Shown: one piece after another, positions 19,701-31,500 of the stretch
How the letters are laid out: the number at the start of each line of letters is the position of its first letter
Numbering within the stretch: position 1 is the first letter of the stretch
Source of the DNA: Strigops habroptila
Taxonomy: Eukaryota; Chordata; Aves; Psittaciformes; Psittacidae
DNA: 64,000 nt
Direction of reading: 5' to 3'
Assembly (NCBI RefSeq): GCF_004027225.2
Contig: NC_044277.2
Span: 73,285,900-73,349,899, forward strand
Program-made: the position numbers and the translations under genes
Notes under the pieces: model-generated
Databases searched by the model: none
Told to the model about the DNA's origin: nothing
The model's input: the letters and a program-made list of their open reading frames with translations, nothing else

Positions 19701-22292
19701 CCCAGTCTTAACCCATCACCTTGCCCCTGCAATACCAAAGCGCTGGCCTATGCCTTCCATACACCCTGCAGGTTCTTGTCTGCATCGCAATCCCGAGGCT
19801 GCTGCTGAGCATGACTATTCAGGAGTGTACACACAGAATAGGGAGCAGAATCTGTAGTGGTGTGCACAAGGGGATCCATGTGTCCTACCAAAAGCCATGG
19901 GATCCATGCTCCCATCCTGTGCATGCAGTATGCTGCACTAGGCACTAGGCCCTGGATTCACACTTCTTGGACCACACAGATGCTGCTGCCAGAACTCACA
20001 TAGTCTGGCGAGCTCTGTAATTACCCAATTTATCTCTTCATTCCACCCTGGAAAGGAGTGAAGTACCAGGTCTTTCCCTCCCCTTTGGAGCTACCTGATG
20101 CCTCTTCGGGTATGACACCAGATCCTAGTGCCTGCATTAGCTGAAATGTTACCCTTTACAGTGCCGGGCACCCGGCCAGCCCTCCTGCACCAGCGGCTGC
20201 GCGTGCGAAGGGCCAGCATGTTTGCACGCAGCTCCCTTCCATTCAGCCTCTCCCAGCAGCTGCTGTGGGGGCGATGGGGACAAGCAGATCTGTTTTCAGA
20301 CCCCCTGGGGGGGGCTTCGGTGGGTCTGTTTATTCGTTGATTTAAGAAATCCAGCTGCAATTATGGTTAAGCCACTGAGGAAAGGAGCCCAGGCTGGGAG
20401 CTTGGCTCAGGGCAGGTCTTCTGACACTGTGCTCACTGCTGTGCTTGCTTCACTGAAACCCTGCTCACACCACCATCACACACATGATGCAGCCACAGTG
20501 CTGATTTCACCACTTAGCTACATATCACGCAACAGAAACCCCTTCTGCCAAAGTCTTGAAGTTCTGTGATAAAGGAGAAAGAGAAACAATCCTAGTCATT
20601 GCCACTGATCACTGTCAGTATCCTCTGTCACATCATCTTTGCCAGGCAGTACTGAGTCCCTGATCCTCACAAACATGATCTGCTTCTGCAAGAAAACAGC
20701 CTTGGTCCTGTTGAAATCAGACAGTTTTATCTATTTCCCCAAAAGTGTCAGTGTTCCACCTGTAGTAGTTTTGTATTTACCTTCGAATCATGGATGGAAA
20801 TGGTGACTGTTTTCAACTATTGATCCCTGCAGAAGCCAACCAAAATAACCAAATAGCATTTCCAGCTGACAACTATTTCTCTTGTCCATTAAAAGTTCTC
20901 AGTTCATTTAACTACGCTTTATTGACTTGGCATGGCACATCTTCTTAATCAATACAGCACACCCTAATTTTCTTTATAACAATAGGTCATGCCTCATGAA
21001 TTGTGTACCGTAATGCTCTGAATTTACTTTATCAGACACAACTTTTTTAGCAAACAGAATGCTGAGTATCACATTCCAAAAAGCCATGTTCCTAACCTGT
21101 AACTCTCTATTAGCAATCATCTGTATGAGATTTTCCATTATTTTTCATTAGATAGTTGTCAGCTACCTGGCCTTTAGAACTATTAGCGCTTCTCCACTTT
21201 AAATACAGGAACTGTGTTAGTATCTTAACACTCCTCTGCTATTCGTACAGTAATCAAAGAGTAATTCAAGCCAAATCTCAGCAGACCAAAGTTGTGCAGT
21301 ATTTATTACCTTTTGGGGTAATGAAAGATTCTAAAAGATGGAAATGGACAGAAGAAAACTGTATCTTGAACAGAGTGAGCACAGTGCTGATTGATAAGGT
21401 AGATTGGGGAGTTGGAAGGAAGACACAAGGGATAAGTGATGTAGGGAGCAGGAAAAGTACAAAAGAGTAGTATGAAGGTGATGTTGCTGAGAGAAGAATG
21501 AATGAAAGGTGTTTACCAGGTGATGGGTAGTAGAAAGGGAATGTTAATGGGGAAGGTAAGTAATAGTAAAATTCCATTGGGTGAGAAGATGCTGGCAAAA
21601 GAGAGTTAGAGGCAACTATGGAAGAGTGTGTGCAGGAAAGGATCTGAGATGAAAAAAATCTGGGATGCTAGAAAATACAGTGCTGGACCAGCACATTTTT
21701 AAAAGTTACTAAGCCACTGAGAATGGAAACTGAGCTGGGCATGTTTTCAGCAATAGGGTCAGGCTAGGAGCTGGAAAGGATTACCAACAGCATAATCCTG
21801 GAGACTGGAAAGAGGTAGTAAAGTAAGAATTGCTTCTAACCCCTAATTCTCTACTTTCTACCTCTTTCCAGGATTAAAATGTGCACCTAGAAGGTCACTA
21901 GGGGATTAGGACAGGTATGTTGCTAGGGAAGGGTTAAAGTGGTGATAAAATGCGAGAAGTAAGATCTTCTAGAGTGGTAACCAGGCATCTAAGAGAGTGT
22001 GAAGGACATTCTCTTAGGACCTGAAAGCAGGTCGCAAGGTGGAGGAGATGTGCTCAGGCTGGTGGTGGATAATCTTCTCAACGCCATCATCAGTCCCCAG
22101 CTACCATCTGCAGCCACGTGCTGGGAGCTTCCCAGCACCTCCATCCCACTGGCCTGAAGCCACCCTTCAAGGGTCCTGGTGGAGGCCCAGGCAGCATCCA
22201 GGGGTGGTCCCTGCCTTGTACTGGTTGTCCTGAGATGGCTGCAGGCTCTGTCATGCCCCTGCCTTCCCACATCAAGCAGGCCCCACAGACGT
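10761..22292. other. Long intergenic region, no gene supported
   Basis: I read all frames here and found no exon with a recognisable protein match or convincing splice sites. Small features are a perfect 13-base tandem duplication at 15706-15731 and a T tract at about 11629-11641. Candidate frames such as 16024-16383 (minus) lack any recognisable domain. Regulatory DNA may be present but cannot be read from one sequence. Confidence 0.5.
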
Positions 22293-22298
22293 TTTATT
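22293..22298 (-). terminator. SBK2-like gene polyadenylation signal
   Basis: AATAAA on the minus strand (TTTATT on plus) lies about 380 bases beyond the kinase stop codon. It is the first canonical signal I saw, giving a plausible 3' UTR. Confidence 0.55.
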
Positions 22299-22679
22299 AT
22301 GAAGGAAAAAGAGCCACATACAGAAACACGAAAGTACATATTTTGCTCTATTTCAAGACAAGGCAGGTGCCGCAGCACCTAGAAAACACCTTGAAGTCCC
22401 TGTGGCCAGGAAGCGAGTGTGGGCTTCACACACGGACAGTTATTTCCAAAAGAAAGGAGATGTTTTCAAGCCCCAAGGAAGCACAAGGAGGTGGCACTGG
22501 GCAGCACTGAGCCATGGGCTGAGGACCATCACCTGGAGAAGGAGCTTGGCTCCATGGCAACAGAGAGCTTGCTCTCTGAGTCACCATAGCCTCTCACACC
22601 CAGGCCACTGTGGTGCCCCAGACTCTAAAGTCCCTTGCAGGGTGAGACCTGCCATCACTGCCCCTATGGGGAGCGGGCT

Positions 22680-23249
22680 CTAGGGCTTCACCGCAGCCTC
22701 CTCACTGTTCCCATTCTCCAGCCGCCAAGGGCAATTGACATAGCGCAGCACCCCGCTGACAGGGCCACGTTTGGCAGGATCTAGGGCCAGCAGGCTCCGC
22801 AGCATCAAGGCAGCCTCGGCTGTCAGGCGTTTCCAGTGGCGGGGCAGGTCCTCTTCCAGGCCTGTCTCCTGCCACTGCATGAAGTCCTCAAAGAATGGGT
22901 CATCTGGCAGGCTCTGCTCCCAGGGGAAGTAGCCAGTCAGCAGGCAGAAAAGCAGCACGCCAAAGGCCCAGGCGTCCAAGCTGGTGTCAATGGGCACCCC
23001 CTGGGCATCAGCGGTGTTGCTCAGCTCCGGGGCGGTATAGGGGATTACCCCAGCCACCAGCTTGAGCTTGGTACCCTTGGGCCGTGTAAGCCCGAAGTCA
23101 GTCAGCTTGATGCGCCGACACTCGGGATCAAAAAGCAGCACGTTCTCAGGCTTGATGTCACGGTACACGAGCCCTCGGCTGTGGATGAACTCCAGCGCGC
23201 TCACGAGCTGCTTGGCACACTGCTTAGCGGCTGGCTCAGGGATCCCGTC
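22680..23249 (-). CDS. SBK2: SBK2-like terminal coding exon
   Basis: It starts after CTGGGCAG with DGIPEPAAKQCAKQL and holds the catalytic loop, DFG, APE and the whole C-lobe, ending at EEAAVKP and TAG at 22680-22682. It is 190 codons long including the stop, in phase 0. Confidence 0.93.
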   Translation of the reverse strand, partial: DGIPEPAAKQCAKQLVSALEFIHSRGLVYRDIKPENVLLFDPECRRIKLTDFGLTRPKGTKLKLVAGVIPYTAPELSNTADAQGVPIDTSLDAWAFGVLLFCLLTGYFPWEQSLPDDPFFEDFMQWQETGLEEDLPRHWKRLTAEAALMLRSLLALDPAKRGPVSGVLRYVNCPWRLENGNSEEAAVKP

Positions 23250-24618
23250 CTGCCCAGGGAGAGAGACAGGCAGTGCAGCGCACTCGTGACACCTCGGCAG
23301 CCCTGCTAGCTACGCTTTCACCTGCTTGCTCTGCGCTGGGGAAGACCTTTGCATTTCTGGTCTTGCAAGTCTGAAGCTGTTTCAGTGCTGTAGACCACAG
23401 AGAGACCAACAGCCCATTGCCTTTACCTCCCTCTGACCCAGCCAGCCAAATGCTACAGTCCCACTCCCCACAGTCTTGTATTAGCACTCACCCGGGGTTT
23501 GATGATAGAGATGAGATCTTTGTGCAGTGCTGGTTCATAGAGGAAGCCATAGTACTGGCTGGATTCTATGGCAATTCCAAACATGCCAATGATGGCAGGG
23601 TGGGTGGCGAGGGAGAGTGCCACGCAATACTCATACAGGAAGGTGTGCAGCTTGGTACTGGCTTTGGGTAGCAGCTTGAGGGCCATAGGAGTCCCTGGGA
23701 ATGGGAAGAGTGGGTTAGACTCCCCTGAAAGTCACTCTCCTCAAGGCCGAACTGAGAGGGCACTGAGCAGCCATGGGTCTGGACACTCACAGCCACAGGA
23801 GGTGTCTGGCCCAAAGCTTTGTGTGGATTTATTCTGTGGACACTACATCTGGGAAGAGGCGTTGCCACTGGTGTGAGTTTTGAGCCAGTCAGTGCATGCA
23901 CAGGAGCACTGGGCAGCGCCAGGGAAGTTCAGGCTATGTGAGCCCACCAGTCTGAACTGGGACTACTGGGAAGGAGTAGTGTCAGGATCCTGTGGGCACT
24001 CTTAGGCGTTAATGGCCTTGGCCAACCCCACCTAAGACCTCTACTTACACCCTCTTGTCCATGGCCCTTAGGGCGCCATTTAAGCTCAGGCGTGGGGCTT
24101 CGCTCCCTGGCTGAGCTGCATGATGGGAGTGCTGGTTTCCAGCTACATCACATCCATGTCGATGCCTAGCCCTATTGATCCTGACTTGTGGATTGACTTC
24201 CCGGCTTGACCCTGCATTTGCCTCATCACTATAACCTTACCTGATGTTCTGGGTTGTCCCCTGGGTGCAATGGGATGGTCCCTGGCTGGGGAGGTCCTGT
24301 CCCCAGCATTCCCGGGGGAATCCCCATGCTGCCTGGTGCCTGGCCCCAAGGAACCACCAGCCCACCCAACACTCTGGTGAGCAAAGAGGAGAAAAGGCAT
24401 AGTAGTTCACAGGGCACAGTGAGTTCCTTACCTCTCTGCCTGTGGGTCACCAGCATCACATGGCCGTACTTGCCCCTGCCCAGCTCCCGAATAACCTTAT
24501 AGTGCTCAGCCACCTCAGCGCGCACCAGGCTCTGAGCTGTGATCTCCAGGAGCTCCTCTAGCATGGTTGGTGCTGCTGTCCCTGCCGCTGCCGCAGCCAC
24601 AGCAGAGCTCTCGGCCAT
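22680..24618 (-). CDS. SBK2: SBK2-like serine/threonine protein kinase, complete, 3 coding exons
   Basis: This is an SH3-binding-domain kinase (SBK) family member, an orphan Ser/Thr kinase group in vertebrates. Coding exons are 24432-24618, 23492-23694 and 22680-23249. Phases join exactly to give 319 residues; human SBK2 has about 348. The order is an Ala-rich N-terminus, then TAQSLVRAEVAEHYK, glycine loop GRGKYGHV (47-54), ATP lysine K69 in MALK, helix-C glutamate near E84, catalytic loop YRDIKPEN (159-166), DFG at 181-183, and APE at 203-205 in IPYTAPEL. VTHRQRGTPMALK, YGFLYEP and LLFCLLTGYFPWE match SBK2 best; SBK1 and SBK3 are less close and the long SBK1 proline-rich tail is absent. The HRD histidine is Tyr, as in human SBK2. 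Start 24618 (MAESS) is chosen as closest to the family length. An in-frame ATG at 24660 would add 14 residues. Confidence 0.9.
23492..23694 (-). CDS. SBK2: SBK2-like middle coding exon
   Basis: It begins after TTCCCAG, completes a split Gly, and reads TPMALKLLPKASTKLHTFLY to ISIIKPR before GTGAGT. It encodes the ATP lysine, helix C and hinge region. Confidence 0.93.
23695..24431 (-). other. SBK2-like intron 1 with a repeat
   Basis: Within this intron, 24065-24390 (plus-strand reading) resembles a degraded dispersed avian element. It has TTTAAGCTCAGGCGTGG, GACTTCCCGGCTTGACC and GTCCCCTGGGTGCAATGGGA, the last of which I recall from bird LTRs. The remainder has no feature. The identification is from memory and partial. 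Confidence 0.4.
24432..24618 (-). CDS. SBK2: SBK2-like first coding exon
   Basis: MAESSAVAAAAAGTAAPTML through VTHRQRG, with donor GTAAGG. It contains the glycine-rich loop. A possible acceptor CTGCAG at 24628-24630 suggests a separate 5' UTR exon; otherwise the transcript runs straight from the TATA box. Confidence 0.88.
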
Positions 24619-24685
24619 CGATGAGTGCTGCAGAGACACCACAGCCTGAGTCAGGAACATCACAACACGCACAGAGAAAACCAGA

Positions 24686-24712
24686 TCAAATTCGCCACGC
24701 AAACCCTGCCAT
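24686..24712 (-). promoter_or_regulatory. Short upstream ORF before the SBK2-like start
   Basis: An 8-codon ORF (ATG at 24712, TGA ending 24686) sits in a strong Kozak context, GCCATGG. It lies upstream of, and in a different frame from, the kinase start, which itself has a weak -3 T. If transcription begins at the TATA box below, this uORF would be in the leader and could reduce kinase translation. Confidence 0.4.
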
Positions 24713-24778
24713 GGCAGGGGATGCTTCTGCCGTTTGGAGCCTGAGTACTCTCACAGCTGTGCTAGAGTTGAGCTTGTG

Positions 24779-24786
24779 CTTTTATA
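24779..24786 (-). promoter_or_regulatory. TATA box, SBK2-like gene
   Basis: A canonical TATAAAAG on the minus strand, about 160 bases above the MAESS start. It predicts a start site near 24750-24757. TATA promoters suit tissue-restricted genes, and SBK2 in mammals is heart and muscle biased (known of the family, not shown here). Confidence 0.5.
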
Positions 24787-25506
24787 CAGTACACCTATGG
24801 GCAAAGCCCCTTATCATACGATATGTCCCCGTATTGAAGGGAACCTCCATCAGCCCTCTAATCCTTTCTGGCCTCCAGACAGAAGTTTGACTCTCTAACT
24901 GTAGTCCACGGGGCCTCTCTTTTCAGGGGCCTGGATCACCTCTCTATGTCAGCTGTACTAAAGCTTGGCTTTCAGGCCTCCTCTTATTCTAGTCTCCAAG
25001 CTGCTAGACAACAAGCAAAAAAATTAACAGTGTGACCCAGTCCTCTTGATCTCCTTAGCCTAGTGCAGCAAGACCGTGTCTCTCTACTCAGAAACACACC
25101 CTTACTGCTTATTGCAGAAAGTCTTTCAGGTAGCAGCAGAGATGGACTTGCTCCTTAGGCAGCGGCACAGCTAGCCCATGGCAAAAAAGGGATTACTAGT
25201 CAGGCAGTGTGCTCCGAGCAAGCCAAAGGGACCTCAGTACCTCACATGCCTGCTGACATTTCTGACCCAAAGTCACTCATCTGTGCAGCCAAGAAACTTG
25301 GGCAGGAAGGAAGCTTGGACATCAATGGCATTCTGACCAGCTGCTTCAGACCCATTTCAGAGAAATGCTTTTCAGTCCCCCCAAGCCAGCTATAAGGCAA
25401 CATTTTAAGGCACCTATGGCAGCACTCTCCCCCTGACTACCTCCCTGTGCATTGAGCACAGGCCCCCAGGCCTGGGAGACCCTCCTGCCTTTGGAGCAAG
25501 GTTACA
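24787..25506. other. Intergenic, nothing recognised
   Basis: Upstream flank of the kinase gene. No repeat or exon identified; it may hold distal promoter elements. Confidence 0.5.
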
Positions 25507-26095
25507 GAACCAGAGTCACAGCATAGCTGAGGTCAGAATGTACCTCCAGGGATCACCTAGTGCGGTCTCCTGCTCAGAGGAAGGTTAGCTATAGTGGGTT
25601 GCTCTGGACTCGTCCCCCCCAGTTCTGATTATCTCCAAGGATGGAGACTCCACAACTGCTCTGGGCAACTTGTTCCAGTGTTCAATCACCTTTGTGGTAA
25701 AAACGTTTTTTCTTATGCTTAGATAGAAACTCTGTGTTTGAGACCCTTTTGTCTTGTCACTCAATACCACTAAGAGGACGCTGGCTGTGTCTTTTTTACA
25801 GGTATTTATGCACACCAATAAGATGATCCTGTCTAGCTTTCTCCTCTTGAGGCTAAACAAGTCCCGGATCTCTTTGCCTCTCCTTGTATGAGATGTTCCA
25901 ATATCTTAATCATTTTCACAGACTGGATTCATTCCAGTATGTCCACATCTCTCTTCTGCTAAGAAGCCCAGAACTGGACCCACTACTCCAGATGTGGCCT
26001 CATAGCACTGAGTAGAGGAAGGATCATCTCCGTTGACCTGCTGGTAACACTGCCTAATGCAGCCCAGGGTGCACTCCAACAGCCTGAGGGTTGCA
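25507..26095 (-). mobile_element. CR1 LINE fragment, minus orientation
   Basis: Reading the plus strand gives reversed CR1 3' UTR and ORF2 end: ATGGAGACTCCACAACTGC, CTGGGCAACTTGTTCCAGTG, TCAATCACC, then CTCCTCTTGAGGCTAAACAAG and CCAGAACTGGACCC. The minus frame 25585-25860 carries VIEHWNKLPRAVVESPSLE, the CR1 C-terminal signature. It is 5'-truncated, with several lesions. Confidence 0.9.
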
Positions 26096-28362
26096 GGATT
26101 CTTGAATGTGTTGTAAACAGTGTGCAGTGAGACAGAGCTCTGGTGTAAAAATGGTGGCTCACCTCTGCACCTACAAACTCAGGATCTCTTCCCATCAAAC
26201 ATTCTGACACGCATGACATCTTCAGGGGAGGGAATAAGGCCTTACATTGCTAAAAAAGGAGTTGGCATCCTAGGAATACGAGTGGGAGCAGAAAGAATGA
26301 AGCCTTGTCCCTTAGTTTTTACATTGCTCTGTCTGTGTCCAGAGCTTCTTACAATTTCTTCAACTTCCAGCCTCCACTGCTGCCTAATCTGGTCATTCTG
26401 AAAAATCCACTAATTTAGCAACAGAATTATTTAAACCTAGGAAAACTACAAAAGGGCTGATTCTGTACAGGAGACTGGGACTGCTTGTGGGAGAGTTCCC
26501 CTTCTCTTCCCTTCCCTTCTTTCCTAGACTGCATTAAGTCTTATCCAGTTCAGAAGCACAAAGTAATTTGCCCTACTTTTCTTCAAAGGCTTTAGCTTGC
26601 TGTGAGAGCCAACAGCAGTGAAAGTTAGCAAAGTCCATAGGGAGTTCAACAATGAACAAGTGTATGCATGGGAGGGAATGAATGGAAGGCTGGTGAGAAA
26701 CTCACAGTGAAAGGCAGTCTGGAAAGTATTTTAGAGATCTTGCTTTGATGTCCTCCTGCTTGCTGCCCAGCCAAACTGGTGTTGCCACATTTAAGTGTTA
26801 AAACAAGTAGCTGAAAGAGCGTTTTAAAGAGACCTAGCTAGGAATATTGATAAAAAACTTAAAATGTAATAGAGTTTTGAAAGGCACAGACCTTCCTTGA
26901 TGTTAAATAGGCTAAAGCCACACTAAGTAGGGAGTGTAACAACAGAAGAGATGTCTGCTTGTCTTGTGCAGAACACATTAGATTTATATTTGGGGGGGGA
27001 CGACACACCCAACTAAAAGATCTCTTCTGTAAGACAGTGTTCATCCTATATCAAATTCATGGTCATGTACAAGTTCTTGCCAGCAAATGGTTCACAATCT
27101 TCTCAGATAACTTAATTTCTCAAACTTGAGTTAGACAAAATTTCTTCCCTTGTAGGCTGGCCACCTGTTAGTGCTATCTAACCCAAAGGTTAGAATCTTC
27201 TCAGTGCACCTACTTACTGTATTAATCAATAATGATATAGTTTTTGAATATTTATTCATTAATCTGTTTTTATTTGTATTATTTATTACATGATTCATTA
27301 TTCTATTTTTTTAATGATTCGTTCCTTCTATTTACTGTCTAAAAATTTGCTTTTGTAAATGGGAGAACATGCTTCTCTGAATATTTTTGGTTCTCACTCC
27401 AGCTTTGGGAGTCAAAACATTTCAGTACATAAGCTTTTGCAGTTAAAAATAATCCCCAAAACTTGTGTCCTTCCACTCCACGTTTCATGTGAACTGTGAC
27501 ATAGGTGCCAAGGATCCTTACTTCCATGCATGGCGCCCCTGGCATGGGAGGGCAGATTGGGTACAGAGCAGACCATCAAAGTGAAATAGCCAGCCTGGGA
27601 AAAAGATCAGCCAGAAGATATGGGTAGAGTGTCTTGCGGGACAGTGACAACACTGTGGGTCTGACCAGGGCTCCATATGAAGGAAGCCCCAGCTGTAGTC
27701 ACTCCAGAACAGTCTGCAGGCTTGGCCATTGCTGCCCTTGAGGAAACTGATTACAGTACCAGTCCATACTTCAGGAAATAGCCAAAGCTGACAGGTCTTT
27801 CTCTGAGATGCCACTGCCATTAGCTAAGAAGCTAAGTGAGGTCCAGATTTGGGTCACCACTGAGTGGAGCATGCCTGGGTGCTCTGCATCTACCTCTGTT
27901 ACCTTCTAGAGTGCCATCTGCCTTTGCAGAGTGACAAACACTAAGGAGGACGTCACCAGGGCTCTGGCCAAGATGCACTCACTGTTTGTCTGTGCTGTAT
28001 TGAAGGCAGCAGGCAGGCTCCTATTCAAAACTGTTCTTTCATTCACTATCCTTCCTGTGCTTCATCCTTGCTACAGGTCTTTTTTCCAGGCTGTCAACAT
28101 GTGAGAAACCCTAATTCCCCAGAAGAGTTTCTAATTACATCAGCAAGAAATTCACAACCTTTCCACAACCAGGAGATGCTTTCCAACTTCCTGAGGAGCT
28201 GAGGAGGAGCTAGCCTATGGACATACAGTGCCTTTTGGCTAGGTAATGTTATTCTGGTTCTTCAACCAAAATGATTAATATATTTGGTCCAGAAAAGCAC
28301 TCCATACATGTCAAGAGCCAAGGGCAGTGTAACCTCTGTATAACAGAAACAGTGCTATGATG
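26096..28362. other. Intergenic, no gene supported
   Basis: No recognisable exon. An AT-rich patch at 27225-27330 is composed largely of ATTTATT-like words, and there is a run of 8 G at 26991-26998. Confidence 0.5.
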
Positions 28363-28530
28363 GCAGAATCACAGAGGTGTTTAGGCTGGAAGGGGACCTT
28401 TTGACATCATCTAATCCAATTCCCCATCTCAAGCAGCGACAGCTGAAGCAGATTATATAGGAAGGTGTCCAGTCAGGTTTCTAGTATCTCCACAGACGGA
28501 GACTCCACCACCTCTCTCATTGACACACTG
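28363..28530 (-). mobile_element. Short CR1 3' fragment, minus orientation
   Basis: It begins AGAATCACAGAGG and continues GGCTGGAAGGGGACCTTTTG, ATCTAATCCAATTCC and GACGGAGACTCCACCACCTC, which is the reversed CR1 3' end. Confidence 0.8.
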
Positions 28531-31500
28531 AGAAGCTGCATTGCCTTATATATTCATGAAGACTCCAGAGATTTTCCAAATTAGTGAGCGTGTTGGGGGA
28601 AAAACTCCACTTCCTCTTCACGTCCCTTTCTGGCTGTTGCCTGCTGTGTTTCTACCTGAATACTTTCGCACCACCTTTAATAAATCCCGTTTTGCTCAAA
28701 TGGATTTAGTGTATCAAGTAATTCAGAACACTTGGTGTCTCTGTTGTTATTAAATCACCACATTCATTCTGTCTAGGGACTGTGTAAGGACCCTGTCTGA
28801 GGGGGTTTCCCATCAACCTCTAAATCACTGGTAGGAGCTTGGAGCAGTTCTCAGCCCTGTATTGGTTCACACAGCACCTGCCAGAAACATCCCATTCACT
28901 GATCGTTCCCTGACAGCTGTCTGTACAAATTAATCCTGCCATTGGTCAAAATCAATAAGCCACACATTTTTAATGGATTTAAAAATAAGCCCAGTATAGT
29001 GGAAATTAATGTATTTTATTGGTGTCCTAACTCCACACAAATCGAAGTTCTTCATGCTGTTTTGTAGATAAAATGGGCACTATGTAAACCTAGAAATGTA
29101 GATCTGGCTTAGCCTCATTTTGCAGGCCTTATTATGTAGGATGATACAGAATTGCATCAGAAGTAATCTACAGTGATATAGATATACATCTTAATGATAC
29201 AGATACAAGTCTAGAAGATTAATGCTGCAAGGGTTACTGATGTTATTTTGCATTCACTTTGCTGAATCGAATGTCCAGAAAGCATCAGACACAGGAAACA
29301 TCAGCGGTGAGAGGCAAAATAGCATTTTCCAGATGCTAAATTTAGAAAATAAGCTTCACTGTTTAAAAAAAAAAAAAAAGGTATAGCCGCTCAGCTTTAC
29401 ATAGACTGAGACAGATGATTATAACAGAAGAAGAGATCTGTTCTGAGACGAAGTGTCTCTTACAGTGAACTCTGGTTTCTACAGAGGTTCCTACACACAG
29501 ATGCCCTGAGACAGTCTGAAATTTAATCTCTGAAAAACAGCTGAGTTAGGAAAGCTGTATTTCTGAAGAGCTGGCCACCTGCTGATGACATCTTCACTAG
29601 AATTGAGAATACTGTGCACCAGTGGATTTTGTATTTTTATTAGAAATGCTTTCCTTCCATGTGCTCTGCTTTGCATTCTTATTTTGTTTCTTTTTTACGA
29701 TTTTTTTAATGTAAAAAATACACTGATGTGAAAGGATGGGTTCTAGAGTAAATTTCCTGAACCCTTCCAGAGGCTAGCTGATAGGTGAACAGAATTAGCT
29801 ACTGGATGTTTTCTATCTTTTTAACAGTATCAGTGAGACCACAGTTCAGCAAGCTTGTGCTGGTGTTCATGGTGTGATGGAAAACAGACTAGAGAAGAGC
29901 TATGAGAATGACAGAATGGCAATGGGGCTGCCAATTACAAGGGAAACTTCCTGGGGAGCAGTCTTTTTAGCTTATCAAACAGATAGCAAAGAAGTGACTC
30001 CATCATCTATGCGTACCTTTGTGGGCACTGGAATTTCACTAAAAGGGGCTCTCCCTTAGTAAAAGCATTATAATTAGTAAAAGTATTACAATAAAACCAA
30101 TAGCTGAAGCGGAAATGAGGCTTCAATTGCAGTGCATATTTTGTGAAGAAGGACATTTATCCCTGAAAATCTCATCAAACAGTATGGAAGCATATCCTTC
30201 CATCTCTGGAACTTTTAACTTAAGAATGGCACTATTTTTTTTCCCCATGAGGTCCACTCTAGTGCAAACCACGTTTAATACAGGCAAAGGATCTGAACAG
30301 ATTATCGCTGTGGTTGTTTCTGGCCTTTCTGGACAGGTTTATGGGCTTCTTTCTGAAAGTGGTCAGCAGGCTAATGCTTAATCTCACTGTGGAGAACTGC
30401 ATGACCGTCCCCTTAGCAGAAATGCGTATCGCTCTTCTTAGGCAGAAACACCTAAGAGCCTCCCCAGAGAGAGCCCTGTAAGCAAGCAGTATACCACAAT
30501 GTCCATGCAGCAGCCTCCTTGGGCAGAAGGTGGCACATACAATCTTGCAGGGACCAAGCCCCATCACACCCTCCTCCCAAGCAACCAGCCGCTACCACGG
30601 CACCATCCCGCTGGACACAACTGGACAAACAGCAACCTTTTGGGGCAGAGCCACCTAAGGAGCTCACCATCAACCAGATGTGGGAAATGGGTGCACTCCA
30701 TGTTGCGCCGGCGTGCTACGCCGGAGTCTCCAAAACCAGTTTCTGACGGGTGGGTGCCCTCCTATGCTCCTGTCCAGCCTCCTTCATCCCACCACGGCTG
30801 CCACTTCTCTTCCCACACTTCTTCCCTGTCCGCACGAAGCCTCTCACCTTCTCCAGCAGCACAGCACTGACAGCCAGCCGTGGACCGCCTTGCTTCTCCC
30901 GCTGCAGCCTCTGGGCTGGGTTCAGCCTGCACAGAGCAGCCAGAGGGGGCTGCCAGGCATTACGGGGCTAAGCGTGACGCTCCGCCCCTTTCCCCTGCCT
31001 CTGGTAGTGGGGGCACGCTGCCTCCCTGCTGAAGGTGACCTCCAGGAGGGAAGAAAAGAGGGGGAGCGGCAGGAGGAAGGGAGCTATCCATCTGTCCTGT
31101 CTATGGAGAGGGAGGTGTTGCAGGCGTCGGGGTGAGTGGCTGTTTCTGTACTAGCCATACCATCATAAGCCCAAGGGACCCTTCAGCAGACCCACACTTT
31201 TCAGCCGCTCCCTCCAGCTTGGGCTCTCATTACAGCTGAGGGAGCAAAGCAGCTCCCCAGGCTGGTGCATGGGCCTTGCTCTGGGGCTGTGCCAAGTAAG
31301 AGTCCCTGATGGCAGTGCTCAGAATGACTGTGGGCTGCCAGAGCTTGCGCTTGACTACCAAGACAGACTGTGTCAGTGAGCATTAGAGACCAGGCACAAA
31401 CCATGACTGCTTCAAGGTCCCTTCATGGAGCCCAGTGGGTCAGGCTCCTCACACACACCAGTACCATGGAGCATTATGCTGAAGCTGAAATTATTAATGG

